Below are positions 26,950 to 35,288 of a stretch of 64,000 nt of DNA, in pieces. Source of the DNA: an uncultured Colwellia sp. (GTDB lineage: Bacteria; Pseudomonadota; Gammaproteobacteria; Enterobacterales; Alteromonadaceae); assembly GCA_913058395.1 (NCBI GenBank), contig CAJXQI010000004.1, positions 124,001 through 188,000 on the forward strand, written 5' to 3'. Within the stretch, counting starts at the first letter, position 1, and each line of letters begins with the position of its first letter. The notes under the pieces were generated by a model. The model did no database searches. It had not been told where the DNA came from and saw nothing but the letters and a program-made list of their open reading frames with translations. The position numbers and the translations under genes are program-made.

Positions 26950-27714
26950 AATCTTGATGGTTTTTACATTCAAGTAATGTAAATATTAGTTAAGGCATTA
27001 TTAATTGCTGGTAGCGTTCAAAAGATAAACTTTTAATCACATGTGCCTACTAGCAATTTATATCATTTCAAACTATTGAAAAAGGGTTAAAAATCTCGAT
27101 TGCTTTCAACCCCAATAACCAGCTGTTGGTCAATCGAGGGCCTTACCTTGATTTATTTTTCCTGCGCACAACAAGTTCACAAACTTAATGAAACAGGTAT
27201 GACTTTAAAATTGCGTAGTTTTACTATTATATTTATTACTTAGAAAAACTTCATTTTTCAAATCTTGTATTAATAATTCGCACTTTCTTTGTAGAAATTG
27301 ACGACTTTGAAAAATAAATTAAATTAAATTTTCTATTACATCTACACATCATAACTACTTATCTCTCTACCATTTCTCGGTATCGAAAATATTTACATAA
27401 TGTTTGTAATTGACCAGAGTTGCATTTTATTGTTTTAAATACAATTGATTAGGGGTAATCGATATGTTTGTAATCAACAGGTATATCATCATTGTTTTCT
27501 AAATAAATTGCCACGAACTGCAAATGCGCGATTATATTTCAAATAATTTTTCACTGCGCTTTTGGGAAATTAATTTAAATAAAACGATGAAATTACTCGA
27601 TAACTTCTCAGGTCAAATTAAGCAGTTACCATGAGAGTCTTGTCATATTTTTAGTAGACTAAGAACAAATTGGGCTAAAGTTAAACTTAACGTTTTAAAA
27701 GAACAGGAATAAAC
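26950..27714. other. 765-bp gene-free gap before the bufferin operon
   Basis: No frame longer than a few dozen codons looks real. A small hairpin (TTTACATT/AATGTAAA, 26963-26983) follows the reductase gene. A structured segment lies at 27084-27138. The 3' part (27400-27714) is AT-rich and presumably carries the doxX promoter. No metal-regulator box is recognisable. Confidence 0.55.
27084..27138. other. Structured segment with overlapping inverted repeats
   Basis: CTCGATTG (27095-27102) pairs with CAATCGAG (27131-27138). Inside it ACCA-GCTGT-TGGT (27118-27130) forms a second stem. GGGTT (27084-27088) can alternatively pair with AACCC (27108-27112). It could be a decayed repeat or a small RNA; neither is shown. 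Confidence 0.35.
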
Positions 27715-28317
27715 ATGGTTAAAACAATATTGGAAAAAGGTTACGGCTTATTAAACTCGAGCAAAAAATTGGACTTTCTTGCACCGTTATTAATGCGTTT
27801 GTATTTAGTGCCGATTTTTTGGATGGCGGGAACGCATAAAATTGAGGGGTTTGACAATATTGTACAGTGGTTTGGAAATGACGATTGGGGTTTAGGATTA
27901 CCATTCCCATTTCTTTTAGCTATTTTAGCCATAGGTGCTGAAGTTGTTGGTGCTATTGCTTTATTACTGGGTTTTGGTGTGCGTTTAATGGCGGTTCCTA
28001 TGATGTTTACTATGATCATAGCCATGACTTCTGTTCATGGGCAATACGGCTGGCAAGCGATTGCTGATGCTAATGCCCCGTTTGCTAATGAACGTGTACA
28101 GGCATCCGTTGAGAAAAAAGAAGCCATTGTTTCTATCTTACAAGAGCATGGTAACTACGAGTGGCTAACTAGCAGCGGCAATATCACTATTCTAAATAAT
28201 GGTATTGAGTTTGCGGCAACTTATTTCATTATGTTGCTGGCATTGTTTTTTATCGGTGGTGGACGCTATGTCAGCCTTGACTACTGGTTTAAACGAAAAG
28301 TAATGCCTGACGCATAA
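27715..28317 (+). CDS. DoxX-family membrane protein of the bufferin operon
   Basis: Inner-membrane protein of 200 residues with four or five hydrophobic helices. MRLYLVPIFWMAGTHKI and LLAILAIGAEVVGAIALLLGFGVRLMA are the typical DoxX pattern. DoxX-type proteins commonly accompany DUF692/MNIO RiPP clusters, where they may help redox handling or export. Here it is the first gene, 45 bp before the precursor. ATG at 27715 has AGGA six bases upstream. A long hydrophilic insertion (about residues 112-155) lies between helices. Confidence 0.85.
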   Translation: MVKTILEKGYGLLNSSKKLDFLAPLLMRLYLVPIFWMAGTHKIEGFDNIVQWFGNDDWGLGLPFPFLLAILAIGAEVVGAIALLLGFGVRLMAVPMMFTMIIAMTSVHGQYGWQAIADANAPFANERVQASVEKKEAIVSILQEHGNYEWLTSSGNITILNNGIEFAATYFIMLLALFFIGGGRYVSLDYWFKRKVMPDA

Positions 28318-28362
28318 ATAACTTACAAAGATAATAATTCAACAGAACAATCGGAGAGTATG

Positions 28363-28833
28363 ATGAACCACAACACTAAAACTAAATTTCAAGGTGCTGC
28401 TGTTGCACTTGCTGTAGCTGGCTTAATGGGCTGTTCTGCAGTTGCGACTGAATCGTCTAGCAAAACTGCTGCAGCTAACAGCAATACAGCTGAAATGGCA
28501 CATTGTTACGGCGTTAATAAATGTAATGGTCATAACGACTGTAAAACCGCTGAAAATGCCTGTAAAGGTCAAGCGTCTTGTAAAGGTCATGGCTTTGTTG
28601 CCATGGATACCAAAACTTGTGGCGATATTGGCGGCACAGTTAAAGATGATTGGCGTGGCGCAGTTAATACCGCTGAATTAACGCATTGTTATGGTGTTAA
28701 TGTTTGTAAAGGTCACAATGACTGTAAAACAGCTGAAAATGCCTGTAAAGGTCAAGCAGCATGTAAAGGTCATGGCTTTGTTGCTCTTTCAGCACAAACT
28801 TGTGACGATGTTGGAGGTACAGTTGGCGAATAA
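28363..28833 (+). CDS. Bufferin-type Cys-rich RiPP precursor (BufA2-like) with duplicated core
   Basis: Putative metal-binding peptide precursor of 156 residues. A hydrophobic signal (AAVALAVAGLMGCSAVA) ends in a lipobox-like LMGC. Two 61-codon repeats follow, each with six cysteines in the pattern HCYGVN-C-GHNDC-TAENAC-GQ-C-GHGF...TC. In bufferins the MNIO enzyme converts such cysteines to thiooxazoles that bind copper. GGAG sits six bases before ATG 28363 and only three before ATG 28360, so I prefer the second ATG. The stop overlaps the likely start of the maturase gene. The family call is strong. The metal and the modified residues are inferred. Confidence 0.85.
   Translation: MNHNTKTKFQGAAVALAVAGLMGCSAVATESSSKTAAANSNTAEMAHCYGVNKCNGHNDCKTAENACKGQASCKGHGFVAMDTKTCGDIGGTVKDDWRGAVNTAELTHCYGVNVCKGHNDCKTAENACKGQAACKGHGFVALSAQTCDDVGGTVGE
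28483..28830 (+). repeat. Tandem in-gene duplication, period 183 bp
   Basis: Copy 1 begins at 28483 and copy 2 at 28666. The stretches encoding GHNDCKTAENACKGQ and CKGHGFVA are nearly identical in DNA (for example GCTGAAAATGCCTGTAAAGG occurs in both), while synonymous and few amino-acid differences separate the rest. This is a duplication of the precursor core. Confidence 0.9.
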
Positions 28834-29719
28834 GCAAGCTGTCGGCAACATGAAAGGAGAGCATTCGCTCTCCTTTTCTAAAACTTCCGTTCCAGAACAC
28901 TTTTTAGGATTTGGCTTAGGGCTTAGAACCGAACACTTTCAAGACGTTATTGATAACAAACCAGCAATTGATTGGTTTGAAGTCGTGTCTGAAAACTTCA
29001 TGGTTGATGGTGGAAAGCCTAAACATTATTTGCACAGTATTCGTGAACATTACCCTATGGTCATGCACGGCGTTTCTTTGTCGATAGGTTCAACTGACCC
29101 GATTAACTTTGACTATTTACGAAAGCTAAAGGTGCTCACGAATGAACTTCAACCAGAATGGATTTCAGATCATTTATGTTGGACTGGCGCTCATGAAAAA
29201 AATAGTCATGATTTACTGCCTCTACCATATAACGATGAAGCATTAACGCATGTTTGCCAACGTATTGAGCAAGTACAAGAGTTTTTAGGACGACCAATAT
29301 TACTAGAAAACGTGTCTAGCTATTTGACCTATAAAAACTCTGAAATGACCGAATGGCAGTTTTTCAATGAAGTTGCGCGTCGCTCTGGCTGTGAAATATT
29401 ACTAGATATTAATAATATTTATGTCAGTGCTCGTAATCATGACTTTAAACCTGAAGATTACCTTAATGGTATTGCTAAGGAAAAAGTGAAACAATTTCAT
29501 TTAGCCGGTCATAGTGATTATGGCGATTATGTTATTGATACTCATGATCACCCTGTGGCTGATCCTGTTTGGCAGCTATACCAAAAGGCATTACAGCGCT
29601 TTGGTTGGATAAGCACCATGATAGAACGTGATGACAATATTCCACCATTAGCAGAGTTACTGGCTGAAGTTGATACTGCCCGAGCAATTGCGAAAAAAAC
29701 CTTAGGTTCGATCACATAA
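28823..29719 (+). CDS. DUF692/MNIO bufferin maturase (BufB-like)
   Basis: Multinuclear non-heme iron oxidase that modifies cysteines of the precursor. About 298 residues on a TIM barrel. Probable iron ligands: EVVSENFM, MHGVSLSIGS, LLENVSSYL, LLDINNIYVS, HLAGHSD, IDTHDHPV and MIERDD. Start: TTG at 28823 has a perfect GGAGG five bases ahead and overlaps the precursor stop by 11 bp, suggesting coupled translation. ATG at 28850 has no SD. The frame is open further upstream inside the precursor but that part is a shadow. A hairpin (28853-28876) lies just inside the coding region. Confidence 0.88.
   Translation: MANKQAVGNMKGEHSLSFSKTSVPEHFLGFGLGLRTEHFQDVIDNKPAIDWFEVVSENFMVDGGKPKHYLHSIREHYPMVMHGVSLSIGSTDPINFDYLRKLKVLTNELQPEWISDHLCWTGAHEKNSHDLLPLPYNDEALTHVCQRIEQVQEFLGRPILLENVSSYLTYKNSEMTEWQFFNEVARRSGCEILLDINNIYVSARNHDFKPEDYLNGIAKEKVKQFHLAGHSDYGDYVIDTHDHPVADPVWQLYQKALQRFGWISTMIERDDNIPPLAELLAEVDTARAIAKKTLGSIT
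28853..28876 (+). promoter_or_regulatory. Hairpin at the precursor/maturase junction (possible attenuator)
   Basis: AAAGGAGAGC (28853-28862) and GCTCTCCTTT (28867-28876) make a perfect 10-bp stem with an ATTC loop, followed by TCT. It lies 20 bp after the precursor stop codon. It could stabilise the precursor mRNA 3' end or partly terminate transcription, so that precursor is made in excess of enzyme. Confidence 0.6.
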
Positions 29720-29813
29720 ACTGCAATATCATTTTAATGTGTAATGCAGAATAACGAGTTAAGAGTTTTCTAAAAAATAAATGATTAAAATAAAAAAATG
29801 AGTAAAAAATAAC

Positions 29814-30590
29814 GTGAGCGAACTTTCATTACACGCGCTGCAGCAACAAATGATGAATTATCTAACCGATGATGAATTAACGATTGCGCAGCAAGTTGAA
29901 GAGCATGGCGGTATTAGCCGTGATGCCCGTTTACACATCTATAAAAACGCTTATCAAATGCGTTTAAAAGAAACCATCGATAACGATCATGAACTATTAG
30001 GCATGTACTTAGGTGATGATTTATTTGATCAAATGGTCGATGGTTACATTAAAGCTTATCCATCTAACAATACCTCATTACGTAATTTTGCCGACGCATT
30101 ACCAGAGTTTCTCGCTAAACATACGCCGTTTAGTGATTATCCATTAATTAGCGAGTTAGCGCGCTTTGAGCGTTTATTGATGGTGGCATTTGACGCCGCC
30201 GATACCGAACGTTTTACTCGAGAGTTGCTAATAGAAATACCACATGAGCAATGGCCGAGTTTAGTTTTCCGCTTTCATCCTAGTTTACAAATCAGTCATT
30301 TTAACTTTAATACAGTGGAAACTTGGCAAGCATTAAAACAAGAACAAGCACCACAACCAGCAACTAAAACAGCTAATACTTGGTTAGTGTGGCGAAACAA
30401 ACAGCGTTTAACGCAATTTAGGTCAATTTCCACAATCGAATTTTCATTATTTGACATGATGCTTAAAGGCAATGACTTTTCCAGCCTATGTGACTATTTG
30501 CTCACACAAAACCTTGAAGAAGATGTTAGCCAAGTTGCGCTAAATTATTTATTGGCATGGATTGATGATGGTATTTTAGCTAATCGCTAA
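29814..30590 (+). CDS. DUF2063 / HvfC-BufC family RiPP partner protein
   Basis: Cytosolic partner of the MNIO enzyme, thought to bind the precursor. 258 residues. The N-terminal DUF2063 region has SRDARLHIYKNAYQMRLKETI and the following LGDDLFDQMVDGYIKAYPSNNTSLRNFADALPEFL, characteristic of the family. The start is GTG at 29814 without a good SD; a five-codon ATG frame (ATGAGTAAAAAATAA) ends just before it. It lies 94 bp after the maturase gene and completes the order doxX-precursor-maturase-partner. Confidence 0.85.
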   Translation: MSELSLHALQQQMMNYLTDDELTIAQQVEEHGGISRDARLHIYKNAYQMRLKETIDNDHELLGMYLGDDLFDQMVDGYIKAYPSNNTSLRNFADALPEFLAKHTPFSDYPLISELARFERLLMVAFDAADTERFTRELLIEIPHEQWPSLVFRFHPSLQISHFNFNTVETWQALKQEQAPQPATKTANTWLVWRNKQRLTQFRSISTIEFSLFDMMLKGNDFSSLCDYLLTQNLEEDVSQVALNYLLAWIDDGILANR

Positions 30591-30856
30591 ACGTCAGTTT
30601 TTTCAATCTAGCAATTAATGCTTACTTCTGTCTAAAAATAGTACTAGTTGCTTGCTTTCTACCCTTAATCTTTAAGGTTTCTTACGCTTTTCTTACAATT
30701 TCTCAACAAAGTATTTATTGCTCTTAGCGATAAATAGGCTTAATTTAACCTTAGATTTAATTGGTTAGCTTTCTGAACTTAAGCGGAGACTAACTTACCT
30801 TTTTGTTGTTTAAAAGTGACAATATTAAAGAACCTTTGGGAAATAGTATTATTCAG

Positions 30857-32278
30857 ATGAACAAACACATTTCAACCAGCGTAGTGGTGACAGTGCTAAT
30901 TACTGTATTGTCTGGTTGTGCCTCATTACAGTTTGCTGACATTTTTCAAGACTACAGTAGTCAAATGAAGCCAGTAAAAGCGGCGCAGCGACAAGGTGAG
31001 TTTGTTAAAGCGCAAAGCATTTTGGGGCAACGCTCGGCAAGTAATGGCAGTTATGTACTTAGTTTACTTGAGCGAGCACGTTTACAGTTTTTAGCGTCTG
31101 ACTTTCAGGCTAGCCAAAAAACCTTTGCTCAAGCTTATGTGTTAATAGAACAACAACGAAATAAAGCAAAAATACAAATTAGTAAAGGCATAGAAAAACT
31201 TGGAGCAGTAGTCAGTAACGACAATGCTATTTCTTATCAAGTGCCTTACTACGAGCAAGGTATGTTACATAGTTACCAAGCGCTAAATTACTTATTTCAA
31301 CATGACTTTGAAGGCGCATTAGTCGAAATTCGCCGAGCAAATCTGGTACAAGAAAATGCCTTGAAAGCTTATCAAGACGAAATTTACAAAGCTGAAAGTG
31401 AGTTGGCTAATTCGGGTATGAGCTCTGGTAGTTTGGATGGTACTTATCCTAGTATGGCTGAAAGCATTGGAGAGGTGAAAAATGGTTTCCAAAATGCTTT
31501 TACTTTTTACCTTTCAGGCATTTTATATGAAGCAAGCGGTGAGCTAAATGATGCATACATCGACTACAAAAGAGCGATAGAAATATATCCGGAGAATCAT
31601 TACTTACAGCAGGATGTTTTACGATTAGCGACAAAGCTAGGTATGCAAGATGATTTAGACGAATTTGAACAACGTTTTGGCTCATATCAATCAGAAAAAT
31701 CTGAAAGTGAAGGGCAGGTGGTTATACTTTTCGAGCAAGACATTGTTAATAGTAAGCAAGACGTAGGCTTAAATTTACCCATTGGTAGAAGCAATAGAGG
31801 TTTAAAGTTTTTTAGTTTCTCTTTGCCTGTTTATCGTGGAACATTGCCACAACACAGCAATTTAACGGTAAGTAATGCGGGTGAAAGCTACGAGTCAAAC
31901 GAATTGGTGCGTATTCAATCGTTAGCGGCAAAAGATTTACAAGACCAATTACCGTCATTATTAACCCGACAAGTTGTTCGAGTTGTTGCCAAAGAGCAAA
32001 TGAGACAAAAACTTAGCCGTGAAGCCGGTGATGTTGGCAATATATTAGCAAGTATTTATAACATTGCTTCTGAAAGAGCTGACACACGCAGCTGGTCAAC
32101 CTTGCCTGATGAAGTTGATATTGTGCGAATGAGTGTGCCAACAGGCAAGCAATTATTGCAAGTACAGGTGCATGGGCAAATGCAAAACATTGAAGTAAAT
32201 GTGCAACCAAATAGAATTACCTTAATCAATTTTTCTGCTATCGGTAACTATACTGGTTATCAGAGCATTAATTTATAA
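30857..32278 (+). CDS. COG3014-family lipoprotein with TPR-like region
   Basis: Outer-membrane lipoprotein of about 473 residues. ATG at 30857 gives a clean lipoprotein signal, MNKHISTSVVVTVLITVLSGC; the frame opens 18 codons earlier at a TTG. The middle contains helical TPR-like repeats (QNAFTFYLSGILYEASGELNDAYIDYKRAIEIYPE). In many gammaproteobacteria this family lies just before ycfL and lpoB, as here. Its function is unknown; a part in envelope or peptidoglycan maintenance is inferred from that neighbourhood. Confidence 0.85.
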   Translation: MNKHISTSVVVTVLITVLSGCASLQFADIFQDYSSQMKPVKAAQRQGEFVKAQSILGQRSASNGSYVLSLLERARLQFLASDFQASQKTFAQAYVLIEQQRNKAKIQISKGIEKLGAVVSNDNAISYQVPYYEQGMLHSYQALNYLFQHDFEGALVEIRRANLVQENALKAYQDEIYKAESELANSGMSSGSLDGTYPSMAESIGEVKNGFQNAFTFYLSGILYEASGELNDAYIDYKRAIEIYPENHYLQQDVLRLATKLGMQDDLDEFEQRFGSYQSEKSESEGQVVILFEQDIVNSKQDVGLNLPIGRSNRGLKFFSFSLPVYRGTLPQHSNLTVSNAGESYESNELVRIQSLAAKDLQDQLPSLLTRQVVRVVAKEQMRQKLSREAGDVGNILASIYNIASERADTRSWSTLPDEVDIVRMSVPTGKQLLQVQVHGQMQNIEVNVQPNRITLINFSAIGNYTGYQSINL

Positions 32279-32335
32279 AACAATGAAATCCACACAGAAA
32301 AACTGTGGTGTAAAGTGAATAAACCAGGAGGAAGC

Positions 32336-32812
32336 ATGTTGAATAGCAAGAAGAGTAAAACAATGAGTCAAAAATTTGCATGTAGTTTAAGTGTGATACT
32401 ACTCAGTGCTTTTGTTATTACTGGGTGTGCGAATAACAAGCCTCCTGTGACATCAGGCACGGGAACAAGCCCAATGACCCAAGGTGACGACTTTAATAAA
32501 CACCTTGAAATACATAACGATGAACTCGCAGAACGTTTATATATTAGCGATGTAAAGTCACGTAAAAATAATGGCTTATTAGAAGTGAATTTAGAACTCA
32601 TAAGCCGCTACGAAAAGTCGCAAAAATTGCAATATCATTTTAATTGGTTTGATAGTGACGGCTTTGTTATCGAATCAAGAAAAACATCCTGGAAGCCTTT
32701 AGATTTACATGGTTTACAGTCAACAACATTACGAGGTTTAGCACCTAATATAAATGTTAGTACGTTTAATGTTTATGTTCGTGAAATCCCTGAAAAAGCA
32801 TACGAATATTAA
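32336..32812 (+). CDS. ycfL: YcfL-family lipoprotein
   Basis: Lipoprotein of about 158 residues with lipobox ITGC. ATG at 32336 follows a consensus AGGAGG; an in-frame GTG seven codons upstream has no comparable site. The domain (YHFNWFDSDGFVIESRKTSWKPL) matches the YcfL family, a beta-sandwich of unknown role that sits beside LpoB. The gap to lpoB is 18 bp, so they are co-transcribed. Confidence 0.85.
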   Translation: MLNSKKSKTMSQKFACSLSVILLSAFVITGCANNKPPVTSGTGTSPMTQGDDFNKHLEIHNDELAERLYISDVKSRKNNGLLEVNLELISRYEKSQKLQYHFNWFDSDGFVIESRKTSWKPLDLHGLQSTTLRGLAPNINVSTFNVYVREIPEKAYEY

Positions 32813-32830
32813 TAGTTAAGGAAAAGAATT

Positions 32831-33433
32831 ATGAACAAACTAGCACTGATAACAACCCTAGGCTTAACACTAACGCTTGCCGTTGGTTGTGCTAATAAAT
32901 CTGTTGTACGTTATGGCGATGCCACGGCAGTAGAAACGACAGACATTAACTTTGGTTCAACAGACTTACAAAAAGTTGCTGCTGAAATGACTGACTCATT
33001 ATTACTTTCACCAGTAGTAGGTACCTTAACGCAAAATAAACGCCCAGTGATGTTCGTTGAACGCCTGAAAAACAAAACTAGCGAGCATATTGATACTGAA
33101 TCAATTACCGACTCTATTTCAACTAAACTATTACGCTCAGGCAAGTTCCGTTTTGTTGATATGGGCCGAGTAGAGGCGGCACGTGAACAGCTGAAATTCC
33201 AACATGAAGGCGGCATGGTTGACCCAAATAAAGCTTTACAGTTTGGCCGTCAAATTGGCGCACAATATATGTTGTACGGTAACTTATCGAGTATCGTAAA
33301 AAGTAATCAAGATAAATCAGACGTTTACTATAAATTTACTTTACGCTTAATGGACCTTGAAAGCGGCCTTGTTGAATGGGCTGACGAAACTGAAATTCGT
33401 AAAACTAAAGCGAAAGAATCTGTTGGTTGGTAA
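32831..33433 (+). CDS. lpoB: Penicillin-binding protein activator LpoB
   Basis: Outer-membrane lipoprotein that reaches through the periplasm to stimulate PBP1b. 200 residues, lipobox LAVGC near residue 20. The linker is shorter than in E. coli, followed by the globular domain with VMFVERLKNKTSEHIDTESITDSIST, FRFVDMGRVEAAREQL and YMLYGNLSSIVKS. Co-directional with ycfL and the COG3014 gene. Confidence 0.88.
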   Translation: MNKLALITTLGLTLTLAVGCANKSVVRYGDATAVETTDINFGSTDLQKVAAEMTDSLLLSPVVGTLTQNKRPVMFVERLKNKTSEHIDTESITDSISTKLLRSGKFRFVDMGRVEAAREQLKFQHEGGMVDPNKALQFGRQIGAQYMLYGNLSSIVKSNQDKSDVYYKFTLRLMDLESGLVEWADETEIRKTKAKESVGW

Positions 33434-33466
33434 GTTAAACTTATTAAACTGAATCTAGTAGGTTGA

Positions 33467-33503
33467 ATTTAGATAGCTTCATAGTGTTTGAAGTTATCTA
33501 AAT
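33467..33503. repeat. Intercistronic hairpin after lpoB
   Basis: ATTTAGATAGCTTCA (33467-33481) and TGAAGTTATCTAAAT (33489-33503) pair over 15 bp with one mismatch. No T-run follows on the plus strand, so it may trim or stabilise mRNA rather than terminate. Confidence 0.55.
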
Positions 33504-33522
33504 AATAATTAAGGAGAACGGT

Positions 33523-33990
33523 ATGAAAGCTATTTACTTATCGTTGATGTGTTGGCTGGCGCTAATACCTTTTGCCCAAGCTGACTATGATAGAAATAAA
33601 GCCGTACCAGTAGAAAAAGTGCTATTTGGTCAAGTGTTGTCAGTACGTAATATTACTGAACAAGAATTGATTCAAGATAAAAACCAAGGTTGGAAAACTT
33701 TTGGCGGTGCACTTATTGGTGGCGCCATTGGCAATCAATTTGGCAGTGGTAGTGGTCGTGATGTTGCCACTATTCTCGGTGCGCTTGTTGGTGGCTCTAT
33801 TGCACATAATAGAAACCCACAATACCGCGAAAAAACGCTACATTTAGTAGAGTTGATGATCAAAGTCGACAATGGTGATGAATATATGGTGGTGCAAGAT
33901 TTAGATCGCCGAATGGTATTTCAGGCAAGAGACGAAATTCGCATGATCTACCTAGCTAACGGCTCAGTACGTATTGATAAGCAAATGTAG
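33523..33990 (+). CDS. Glycine-zipper 2TM-domain envelope protein
   Basis: Secreted protein of 155 residues with a type I signal (SLMCWLALIPFAQA) and no lipobox. The centre is a glycine-zipper 2TM domain, FGGALIGGAIGNQFGSGSGRDVATILGALVGGSIAHN. The C-terminal beta part (LVELMIKVDNGDEYMVVQDLD) is like that of SlyB and related outer-membrane proteins. A good SD (AAGGAGAA) precedes the ATG. It probably shares transcription with lpoB in part. The function is not established. Confidence 0.82.
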   Translation: MKAIYLSLMCWLALIPFAQADYDRNKAVPVEKVLFGQVLSVRNITEQELIQDKNQGWKTFGGALIGGAIGNQFGSGSGRDVATILGALVGGSIAHNRNPQYREKTLHLVELMIKVDNGDEYMVVQDLDRRMVFQARDEIRMIYLANGSVRIDKQM

Positions 33991-34043
33991 CTTTGCAGTA
34001 TTAATTTTTAGTTGAGGTTAATGTTAAGGTTCAGGTTTCAAAT

Positions 34044-34073
34044 AAAAGGCTTAGTAGTGATACTAGGCCTTTT
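34044..34073 (+). terminator. Rho-independent terminator
   Basis: AAAAGGCTTAGTA (34044-34056) pairs with TACTAGGCCTTTT (34061-34073) with one G-U pair and loop GTGA. It follows the glycine-zipper gene. Confidence 0.75.
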
Positions 34074-34165
34074 ACATTAGCACTAATCAAAGATAGCCAG
34101 CTCTCTAATATATTTGTTTACTGTAACAAGTAGCGGCTTAATTTTTTGAAATGAATCAGGCGTTT

Positions 34166-34498
34166 CTAGCCACAACACTTTTTATATTTTTTATTGCTGC
34201 CACATGAACATGGGTCATTGCGGTTCGGTGTTTTGTCGAACGTTGTAGTAACAGGTTTATTTAGTACTGATGTAAGTTCGTCGATATTTTCATCGTTAGT
34301 ACTATCTAAAGTAATATCAGCAAATAATCCATTATCGGCAACTAATGTTTCTACTGCTAATTTTCTTTCTTCATTAGTAACGACTAGTGTTAATGGATTT
34401 TTTTCTGTGCCAAGCTTAACGGTTCTTTTAGTGTTATAACCTGTTTTTACATGATTTTCTCTGGTGTGAATACGGCCTTTGTAATACAGATCGTGCAT
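34166..34498 (-). CDS. SEC-C metal-binding motif protein (PBPRA1643 family)
   Basis: 110 residues. The C-terminus NDPCSCGSNKKYKKCCG is a SEC-C zinc motif like that ending SecA. The N-terminal part (MHDLYYKGRIHTRENHVKTGYNTKRTVKLGTE) is the conserved start of the PBPRA1643-type family found in marine gammaproteobacteria. The function is unknown; SEC-C tails can bind zinc and ribosomes or SecB. Confidence 0.85.
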   Translation of the reverse strand: MHDLYYKGRIHTRENHVKTGYNTKRTVKLGTEKNPLTLVVTNEERKLAVETLVADNGLFADITLDSTNDENIDELTSVLNKPVTTTFDKTPNRNDPCSCGSNKKYKKCCG

Positions 34499-34712
34499 AA
34501 TGAACTCCGCTAATTAAATACTCAATTTTAGCGCGGCAGTATAACGTAAAAAGTTAAATAGTCGACTGTTGAATTGCGTAACTCAATTTTAATTTATTGC
34601 TAGTAAGAGCAACAGGAATGCTATTTTCTTGATTTAATAGCCAAAGCTAACAATAAAAGCTGAAAAAAGGGTAATGCAATACATGTTAAATGGCATAACT
34701 AACCGTTAAAAA

Positions 34713-35288
34713 TCAAATAAAACCTTTAAATGAAACACCTTGCAGCTTACCGTGATTTGTTTTTTCATCGTAAACACTATCAAGTTGCTTGTATTTGTTG
34801 ACAACCCCCGTAATTGAGCTCTTTACTGCATCATTTAACGTATTGCATTCGCGATAAGACCTAAAGTTGTCTAGTAATTGATTCACTTCATTTAGTGCTT
34901 TTTCACCGTTGTTCATATGTCCTTTTTCATGGGTTAGCAATGCTTGATAGTATTTATCAAAAGCATTGCTAACATTAAGCACAGGCTTCATTGCTAAAGA
35001 TATTCTTGGCATAGTAAATTCTACCTTTAACGTAGCTGAGCTTGTATCTAAGTAACAAATATCATTTTTACTTTTCCAGCTAATATTCCATTTAATTTGC
35101 CAAGTGGTACTGCCATGAAATTTCACACCGTTGGACTTAATAGGTGTGTTTTTTATTATTTCTGCTTTTATATCTGGTATCGTTTTAGGAGAGATATCGT
35201 AGAAGTTTATTTTACTGTTGATTGTTGAAGCGGATACCGTGGTTATTATGCTGCACAATAGGAATATGGAAATTTTTAATTTTTGCAA
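34713..35288 (-). CDS. DUF922 secreted putative zinc protease
   Basis: 191 residues with a signal peptide (LKISIFLLCSIITTVSA). The DUF922 domain has W-Q-I-K-W-N-I-S-W in the centre and HEKGH as the HExxH zinc site at about residues 119-123. Cysteines in DICYLD and YRECNT could make a disulfide. A single gene with about 215 bp of gene-free sequence downstream. Peptidase activity is inferred only from the motif. Confidence 0.78.
   Translation of the reverse strand: MQKLKISIFLLCSIITTVSASTINSKINFYDISPKTIPDIKAEIIKNTPIKSNGVKFHGSTTWQIKWNISWKSKNDICYLDTSSATLKVEFTMPRISLAMKPVLNVSNAFDKYYQALLTHEKGHMNNGEKALNEVNQLLDNFRSYRECNTLNDAVKSSITGVVNKYKQLDSVYDEKTNHGKLQGVSFKGFI

Noticed and set aside
27400-27714. Metal-responsive (CueR- or Fur-type) operator before doxX
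   Set aside because: The region is AT-rich and has chance Fur-like stretches, but no clear dyad of either type could be defended.
28442-28681. Plus-strand open frame inside the bufferin precursor gene
   Set aside because: It is a +1-type shadow of the repeats, basic and without an SD; the Cys-rich frame has the signal peptide and family match.
28691-28822. Upstream extension of the DUF692 maturase frame
   Set aside because: The 44 extra codons lie inside the precursor and encode a Lys/Val/Met-rich shadow sequence; GGAGG with TTG 28823 fits better.
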